Shown: piece after piece, positions 58,670-64,000 of the stretch
How positions within the stretch are numbered: position 1 is the stretch's first letter
Layout of the letters: every line of letters begins with the position of its first letter
From: Polysphondylium violaceum
Taxonomy: Eukaryota > Evosea > Eumycetozoa > Dictyosteliales > Dictyosteliaceae
Assembly: GCA_000277445.1 (NCBI GenBank)
Contig: AJWJ01000011.1
Span: 1 to 64,000 of the forward strand
Length of the DNA stretch: 64,000 bases
Reading direction: 5' to 3'
The notes under the pieces: generated by a model
Told to the model about the DNA's origin: nothing
What the model saw: only the letters and a program-made list of their open reading frames with translations
Databases searched by the model: none
Position numbers and translations under genes: made by a program

Positions 58670-60134
58670 ATGATTAAAAATATAATATTCAATAGATATA
58701 CTTGTAATAGAGCTATTTCAAACTACTCTTCTTGGTTATTGATAAACAATAATAGTAATAGTAGTCGTGGTCATATTAATTTTGAAAACAATATATTTAA
58801 TCCAAGTAATAATAGATCAATCTCTTCTTCTTCTTCAAATACCAATAACAGTCAGAGTAATAATAATATAGATAGTAGATTAATAACACCATTACAATTG
58901 TTATCCAACAAAGTTGAATATAAAATAGTCAGAGAAACCAATAATCCAAATTCAAGCCAACAACAAGAGGGCAGTAGAACCAGGTTCAAGTGGATTCAAA
59001 AACCAAAGACTGTATTAATTATAAAGAAACATAAAGATAAGAAAACTACTACATTTTTAAATACAATTGCATCGTATGTATATGTCTGTGATTAAATAGA
59101 TTAGCTATATATTAATCTCTCTGATATCCTGTAGATTTTTAAATAAAGAATATGGTATGAAAGTATTGGTTGAACCAAATGCAATCAATGGTACAGATCC
59201 AAGTTGTGTAGAAACTTATTCAGAAGTCGATGGACATTTGTTGGGAAAAGTGGTTGATTTTGTAATTACGTTGGGTGGTGATGGTACATTGCTCCACGTA
59301 TCCTCTTTGTTTAAAGAAGAGGTCCCACCAGTAATATCATTTCACATGGGCACATTGGGTTTCTTGATGCCATTTAGTATAGACGAATTCAAAGAATCCC
59401 TATCCAATGTCATCAAAGGTGATTTTTTATGTACAAATAGAATGAGATTAACTTGTGATGTAGTGAGTGAACAACCAAAATTGATAAACAATAATAATAG
59501 TAATAATAATAATAATCATAGTAATATAGATCAATCACAACAATTAATAACAAAAACATTTCAAGTTTTAAATGAAGTAACACTACATAGAGGATCCAAT
59601 CCCCATCTCACTACAATTAAATGTACAGTCAATGGACATAATTTATCAGATTTTATTGGTGATGGTTTAATTATTGCAACAGCCACAGGTTCAACAGCTT
59701 ATTCATTATCTTGCGGTGGTCCAATGGTTCATCCTTGTATCAATTGTATATTGCTAACTCCAATCGCTTCAAGTTCATTCTCTTCCAAACCCGCTCTATT
59801 ACCTGATGATTCTGTATTAAAACTAAATGTATTTATATTTATATTTATATTTATGATTGAATATTTGTATAAATATTAATATCAATCAATCAACTACTAT
59901 ATATAGATGATTTCACAAAAAGGTAGAACTATTAGTGCAACATTTGATGGTACTCGGTCAGTTAAAATTGAACAAGGTGATTATTTAGTGATTAGAAAAT
60001 CAACCCATCCATTTTTAACGATAAACAAGATAAACGAAACTACTGATTGGGTACATGGAAATGGTAAATTGGTGGAAATGAGTGAAAAGTCTAGTATTTG
60101 GAATCAAAGTGTATATACTACATCTGCCAATTAA
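58670..60134 (+). CDS. NAD kinase (ATP-NAD kinase family), possibly mitochondrial
   Basis: Exons 58670-59073, 59135-59828 and 59907-60134 give 441 residues in phase. Hallmarks: TLGGDGTLLHVSSLF (GGDG, ~180), FHMGTLGFLMPF, LNEVTLHRGSNPHL (NE/D segment) and GDGLIIATATGSTAYSLSCGGPMVHP (the second nucleotide site), and the C-terminal FDGTRSVKIEQGDYLVI. The enzyme phosphorylates NAD to NADP. The first about 60 residues are Arg/Asn/Ser-rich without acidic residues at the start (MIKNIIFNRYTCNRAISNYSSWL), consistent with a mitochondrial presequence. An Asn run (NNNNSNNNNNHSN) interrupts the domain. Confidence 0.92.
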
Positions 60135-60320
60135 GTGCATGTATATTGTAAATAATAAATAGCCTTTTGTATACATCTACCATTGGAGTCAATAGGTAAA
60201 TCTACTTTTAAATACCTCTAAAAATTTATTTATATTGCTCAAATCGAGGGACATTTGTGGTTGTGTCAGTTTCTGGACTTTTTTCGCTTTGAATTGTTGG
60301 ATGATAAGTAATTTTTGAAT

Positions 60321-60551
60321 TTTTGTTTTAATTAAGATGTAGACAATTACATTAAAATTTTTGTATCTTGCCCCTTCAGTACTTATCATCCGAACAATTC
60401 AGTATTTTTTTGTTTTAATTAGGATGTAGACAATTACAATTCTTGTATCTTGCCCCTCCTTCAATCCCAACAATTCAATTTTTTTGTTTTAATTAGGATG
60501 TAGACAATTGCAACTCTTGCATATTGCCCCTCCCCCAACAATTCAATATTC
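60321..60551. repeat. Three tandem 74-87-bp repeats upstream of tRNA-Tyr
   Basis: Units begin at about 60321, 60408 and 60482, each with TTTTGTTTTAATTA.GATGT, AGACAATT.CA, TTG.AT.TTGCCCCT and CAATTCA blocks. The third unit's end (60505-60531) recurs inverted at 63925-63951, upstream of the second tRNA. Location, 45 bases before the tRNA, suggests a link with tRNA-directed insertion or regulation. Confidence 0.8.
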
Positions 60552-60596
60552 TTCAAAAAACATAAAAAAACTAATTTTTTTTTAATAAACATCTTT

Positions 60597-60681
60597 CCGG
60601 CTTTGGCGCAATGGTAGCGCGATTGACTGTAGTCGTTTCAGTAGTTATCAATCGGTTGCTAGTTCGAGTCTGGCAAGCCGG
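60597..60681 (+). tRNA. tRNA-Tyr (GTA) with a 14-base intron
   Basis: 85-base gene folding as a full cloverleaf: acceptor CCGGCTT/AAGCCGG, D stem GCGC/GCGC with loop AATGGTA, anticodon stem ATTGA/TCAAT, T stem GCTAG/CTGGC with loop TTCGAGT. Anticodon GTA lies at 60629-60631. The intron (60633-60646) starts one base after the anticodon, the canonical place, as is usual for eukaryotic tRNA-Tyr. An identical copy is at 63776-63860 in opposite orientation. Confidence 0.97.
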
Positions 60682-60710
60682 ATTTTTAAAATCCCCCTCT
60701 TTTGTCGGGC

Positions 60711-60903
60711 ATAGATGTAAGAGTGTAAATCAAAATAAGTAAATAATTGATCTCTGAGAACAGTTTCATGTTTTCCCCAAAGCTATAAAAGCCTGGGTTT
60801 TGTAAAGAATAAAAGCATAACTTCATCGTTCAATAATATAATTTATTACATCAAATACCTATTAAAATTGTTTATTTTATATTTCACACCCTTATACAAT
60901 AGA
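60711..60903. mobile_element. Solo LTR (183 bp) with 5-bp target duplication, 30 bp after tRNA-Tyr
   Basis: 60716-60898 begins TGTAAGAGTGTAAAT and ends TTCACACCCTTATACA (TG...CA ends, imperfect inverted termini). Direct ATAGA repeats flank it (60711-60715, 60899-60903). A TATA-like CTATAAAAGCC and a polyadenylation-like AATAAAA lie inside. The right arm of the inverted repeat has the corresponding site without it. It is a fossil solo LTR of a tRNA-targeting LTR retrotransposon; the family (Ty3/gypsy Skipper-type, or DGLT-type) is not decided. Intact target repeats suggest a fairly recent insertion, after the tRNA duplication. Confidence 0.82.
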
Positions 60904-60919
60904 GGATTTTGTGCAGTTT

Positions 60920-61160
60920 GTAATGCAAAACGCATTACCATTTTTGGAAATAATTCAATATCTCTTAATAACGGATCTGATATGTGGATTATCCTTAAAT
61001 AGAAAATTGGTTTTTGAAATGCTAAACTATAAAAGATAAACTTAATCTAAATAAACTTCAGTCGGTGTGTGCACCCTTCTCACCCTATTAGCTTTATCTT
61101 TATTTTGTCTAATATCTATGTGTACTAATAATACAATGATTTATATCATTGTTTATTAAA
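60920..61160. mobile_element. 241-bp insertion of unknown family in the left arm
   Basis: Absent from the right arm and flanked by direct AGTTT (60915-60919 and 61161-61165). It starts with a small palindrome (GTAATGC...GCATTAC) and ends near another (CAATGA...TCATTG). No ORF. An old element relic or a MITE is possible. Confidence 0.5.
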
Positions 61161-61266
61161 AGTTTAACTATTAAAATATGGATGATCTATAAGGTGTAGA
61201 TCATATATATTGTATTATAGATGGAGGAGGTTAGCCTATCTTCAAGATATCTAATATGATAATATG

Positions 61267-62053
61267 AGTATGTTTGCAATGGGTGACTAAAAACGAATGA
61301 ATGTTTATTTTTATGTTTTGAAAATCATGCCAACTAATGCGCAATGATTAACGTGAGGATTTCCATCATTACATTAAACACACGGTTTAGTTTCACTATG
61401 AAAGCGACATTTTCCAGCTAGCAAATTGAAACGAAACATAAAAACTTATTTTTAAAATAAACATCATTTGTTTGTAATGGAAACCCTAACGAGAAGGATG
61501 TTCTTTTGTGTACCACATGTACACTACATAAAGCATCATTCACTGAAATGTTACATCATCATAAAAGCTAATTTTATACATGTTCGAGTTTCGTTCACAA
61601 TCATTTTGAGAGCTGGAAAATGTCAATATATTCGTAATGATTTATGTTAAGATTTTCATCCATTACAAATTACATAAAATACCACCTTTACCTTTGATCC
61701 CATCCACAATAAATAGATTAAATACCACTTACCTTGGTTTTAAAACTGCAAATTAAACCATTAAAGCTGACGTCCACCCTAATAGAATAGTTAGTATAAA
61801 GTATCGAGTAAAAATTTATATATCTATATTTATCTTTATATATCTATGGATATATAAATTTATATGTTTTCGTATTATATGTAAATAAAAAATATATTAT
61901 CACAAAAATTAGATAAAATAAAAATATTTTCAAACATTAAAATAATGAAATTGATGAATTTAATAATTAATTTTCACAGATAAATTGGTGAATATGTCTT
62001 GTAGACAGAGCTGTTTATTGATTTTATTTACTGAAAAAGTTTTGTTACTTCAT
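61267..62053. other. Intergenic, no gene seen
   Basis: Holds loose direct repeats (AATGATTAACGT.AGGATTTC.ATCATTACA at about 61348 and a related copy at about 61640) and the inverted pair GACATTTTCCAGCT (61407) / AGCTGGAAAATGTC (61611). The pattern hints at decayed repeat-element DNA. The ORF at 61468-61650 overlaps it and is not supported. Confidence 0.45.
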
Positions 62054-62290
62054 CTATTTGATGTTGATTTTAGAGTTTTTATCAACCTTTCGGAAATCAG
62101 GGCGAATGATTTCTTTTGTATTAACTGGTCCTGGTGCTGAAGGTGAAGGGATAGGGACTAATTTTTTGCTTGATGGTACACTTCCTACTGGTGTCCCTAC
62201 TCCGTTGGCATAACTTCCTTGATATTTAGTTGAAACAATGTATTTATCTCCAGGTTTGCCTTTTATAATTGGTACACCCATGTTACTCAT
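62054..62290 (-). CDS. Small 78-residue protein, unknown function
   Basis: Single-exon ORF MSNMGVPIIKGKPGDKYIVS ... Composition is Pro/Gly/Ser/Lys-rich and basic, with no signal peptide or membrane helix, and reads like a real small protein rather than AT-rich noise (Gly, Pro, Val and Ala common, while the flanks are over 75 percent AT). No family recognised. It lies between the inverted tRNA arms and upstream of the retroelement relic on the other strand, so it may be a captured or locally duplicated host gene. Confidence 0.5.
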   Translation of the reverse strand: MSNMGVPIIKGKPGDKYIVSTKYQGSYANGVGTPVGSVPSSKKLVPIPSPSAPGPVNTKEIIRPDFRKVDKNSKINIK

Positions 62291-62570
62291 TTGAAATGAA
62301 TTGGTAATTTGTTATTTGTTGTTTGTGTTTGATAAAATGAAATTTAAGAGAACAACTGTTGTTATAGTTCGGAACATAATTAAAAAATTTCAATCAAATT
62401 ACAGATTAGGATTACAGATTTAAGATTTAATTTATAGAAATGAATTGAGTAAATTGAAAAGTTTTATTATTTTTCACCATTGTTCAGATTTGGAATATTT
62501 CCTTTTTTTGTAGGAAAAAAAAGTAAAAGAGTGAATTTTAACATTCTTTATTCTCTCATAATATCATTTA
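62291..62570. other. Spacer, likely promoter of the 78-aa gene
   Basis: AT-rich, upstream of the small minus-strand gene; no other signal seen. Confidence 0.35.
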
Positions 62571-62589
62571 ACTATCAAGTCACTTGGAG

Positions 62590-63210
62590 AAACTTCTTTA
62601 TCATTTCCATCAGCCATATGAAATCGACAAACATCAACCTCTCCAACAAATGCTCTTAGATATCCAAAAAGAATATAGATGGAAGGGTATGAAAGAAGAT
62701 TGTGTGAACCACATAAGAAATTGGGCAAAATGCATTAAGCCAGTGTAAAAGACTAAAGACACTCCTCCCCTCAAACCAATAATAGCAACAGAGCCTGTTG
62801 AAAGGGCTAAAATAGATATTACTTATTTCCTAATTAGAGTTGTAATATACTTTTAATTAACCTTATCAAGTAAATGCTAATAGTTTTAAATAGGGATATA
62901 AATATCTACACTCAAGAAATGCTCAAAGTGTACTTGATCCATTAAAAGATCTCAAGGCAAACCAAGAGTTTCCTGACTTTCAAATTCTCCAAACTGATAA
63001 TGGAGTTGAATTTATTAATGGTAAGTATTAATTTTATTTAAATTAGCTAATATAAATTTTAAAATCCTAATTTAAATTTGTATTTTTATCAATACATCAT
63101 TAAACAATATATGCAAATAATAAATACCAAACAAATCCTTTCAAGCCCAAACACTCTCAAATAAATGGTCAAAGAGAGATTTAATGGAACCATTAAAATT
63201 TTATGTTTTG
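62590..63210 (+). mobile_element. Broken LTR-retroelement integrase remnant
   Basis: Translated pieces match an integrase of Ty3/gypsy type: a zinc-binding (HHCC-like) segment near 62630-62750, the start of the catalytic core, a TDNGVEF-type core motif near 62995-63015, and a later segment of the Glu-containing catalytic helix (FNGT.K) near 63165-63205. Only the integrase region is recognisable; reverse transcriptase, capsid and paired LTRs are not seen. It has several breaks and is an old fossil. The relation to the solo LTR nearby is unproven. Confidence 0.75.
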
Positions 63211-63655
63211 TTTTCAGTTAACCATTCTTTTTTATCTTTTTCACTCCAATTCATTACGAAATAATCGATTATTTCATTGGTCATGATGACCATCTATCTT
63301 TATTTTCAACCTCGAAGTCTAGCTCTTTTTCACTCACATATCTTTTCCTCTCTATTTTATTGAAACCTGTAGTTGTGGGTACTGACCTATTGTTGCTTTT
63401 TTACTTTTGTTCTCCATGACTTTTTCGATATAATCATTTTTGAAAAAGAGAATTGAATTGAAAGCAGGAGCCTATTGTACATATTGTCATTTTAATAAAC
63501 AATGATATTTAAAAGATAAAATTAAGATAAATACAGATTTATAGCTTTAAAGGGGTAATAATTTATTTATAATTTATGGATATGGATTATCCTAGTAGAA
63601 GTAGAACTTTGTATTTGCATCCTCAGATATAAAAAAATAAATTAATTAAATAAAA
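63211..63655. other. AT-rich stretch, no gene seen
   Basis: Between the integrase relic and the right inverted-repeat arm. It may contain decayed element sequence, but nothing is recognisable. Confidence 0.4.
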
Positions 63656-63951
63656 CATATTATCATATTTTATATCTTGAAGATAGGCATCTATAATATA
63701 TGATCTACACATTTTAATAGTTAAACTGCAAAATCTCCAAATTATGCCCGACAAAAGAGGGTGGGATTTTAAAATCCGGCTTGCCAGACTCGAACTAGCA
63801 ACCGATTGATAACTACTGAAACGACTACAGTCAATCGCGCTACCATTGCGCCAAAGCCGGAATGATGATTTTTTGTTAAAAGGAAGGTTTTTTTATAAAA
63901 AATTTGATTATTGTTTTGTTTTGCAGGGGCAATATGCAAAAGTTGCAATTT
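63656..63951. repeat. Right arm of the large inverted repeat (partner 60505-61266)
   Basis: In inverted order it matches the left arm from the TATCTTCAAGATAT block through AGTTTAACTATTAAAAT, the 30-base tRNA flank, the tRNA-Tyr gene and the GCAATATGCAAAAGTTGC block. It lacks both left-arm insertions, so it shows the empty sites. Confidence 0.85.
63776..63860 (-). tRNA. tRNA-Tyr (GTA) with a 14-base intron, second copy
   Basis: Identical base for base to 60597-60681, including the intron, but on the minus strand. Anticodon at 63826-63828. The 3' flank (ATTTTAAAATCC..CCTCTTTTGTCGGGCATA) is also shared with small changes. Confidence 0.97.
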
Positions 63952-64000
63952 TCTAGATCCCGATTTACATTTTTTTCCTGAGCTAAAGGACGACTAAGCT
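63952..64000. other. Window edge, nothing recognised
   Basis: Last 49 bases; the sequence ends before any further feature can be identified. Confidence 0.3.

Larger units (their letters stand above)
60505..61266. repeat. Left arm of a large inverted repeat (partner 63656-63951)
   Basis: Shares, in inverted order, the upstream CAATTGCAAC.CTTGCATATTG block, the whole tRNA-Tyr gene, the 30 bases after it, and 61161-61266 with the right arm. The left arm is longer because it holds two insertions, 60716-60898 and 60920-61160. Confidence 0.85.

Noticed and set aside
60919-61135. Second solo LTR (TG...CA) in the left arm
   Set aside because: A TG...CA span can be drawn, but its flanks do not form a target duplication; the AGTTT-bounded 241-bp insertion fits the empty right arm better.
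61468-61650. 60-codon plus-strand ORF near the tRNA region
   Set aside because: Overlaps loose repeats; no family or splice support.
1-64000. CRISPR array, bacterial operon or prophage
   Set aside because: No direct-repeat/spacer array; introns, tRNA intron and protein families are eukaryotic.

Overview
The window looks like a nuclear contig from a dictyostelid social amoeba. It is AT-rich (long poly-A/T runs between genes), has short AT-rich GT-AG introns, Asn/Gln/Ser/Thr homopolymers inside proteins, and carries dictyostelid signature families: FNIP-repeat protein, ComC-like LRR/TIG/EGF receptor, GH9 cellulase with Pro-Thr-Glu-Ala repeats, and tRNA genes next to retroelement debris. The species cannot be fixed from this sequence.

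Layout. 1-1.7 kb: 5' part of a secreted GH9 cellulase (-), running off the left edge. 4.0-6.5 kb: a profilin-like small gene (-) and a secreted beta-propeller-like protein (+). 6.8-13.5 kb: mitochondrial-type ABCB half transporter (+) convergent with a large RhoGAP-SH3-DH-PH-DH regulator (-). 13.5-18.5 kb: about 5 kb of mostly non-coding DNA holding one 44-aa gene and a pair of about 200-bp direct repeats with hairpins. 18.5-22.8 kb: UBIAD1/MenA prenyltransferase, VMA21 with a long N-terminal extension, TAF7 (-). 22.8-24.1 kb: unexplained GC-balanced stretch and a 27-bp near-perfect hairpin. 24.1-28.9 kb: RING protein, divergent CCT-gamma chaperonin subunit (-), ribosomal protein eL27, Q-rich small protein (-). 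30-34 kb: papain-type cysteine protease, RPP38-like RNase P/MRP subunit, EXD1-like exonuclease (-). 34.6-38.5 kb: 14-exon LRR/TIG/EGF membrane receptor. 40.4-45.3 kb: LYR-motif mitochondrial protein, RNF220-like E3 ligase (-), AMACR (peroxisomal C-terminus). 45.5-50.7 kb: a very large HAP2/GCS1-like gamete fusogen. 50.7-54.4 kb: double FNIP-repeat gene (-). 54.5-58.4 kb: POT peptide transporter (-), POLE3 histone-fold protein (-). 58.7-60.1 kb: NAD kinase. 60.3-64 kb: an inverted pair of identical intron-bearing tRNA-Tyr genes framing a solo LTR, a second small insertion, a 78-aa gene and a broken retroelement integrase.

The genes are mostly independent housekeeping or developmental loci, not an operon or one pathway. 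The points most worth following are: the HAP2-like fusogen, whose membrane-proximal domain appears repeated about six times; a candidate AT-AC intron in the eL27 gene; the inverted tRNA-Tyr duplication, which allows the left arm's insertions to be read directly against an empty right arm; and the hairpin and structured repeats in the intergenic regions. Two host genes (profilin-like and RPP38-like) each show one apparent single-base frame slip, which may be assembly error.
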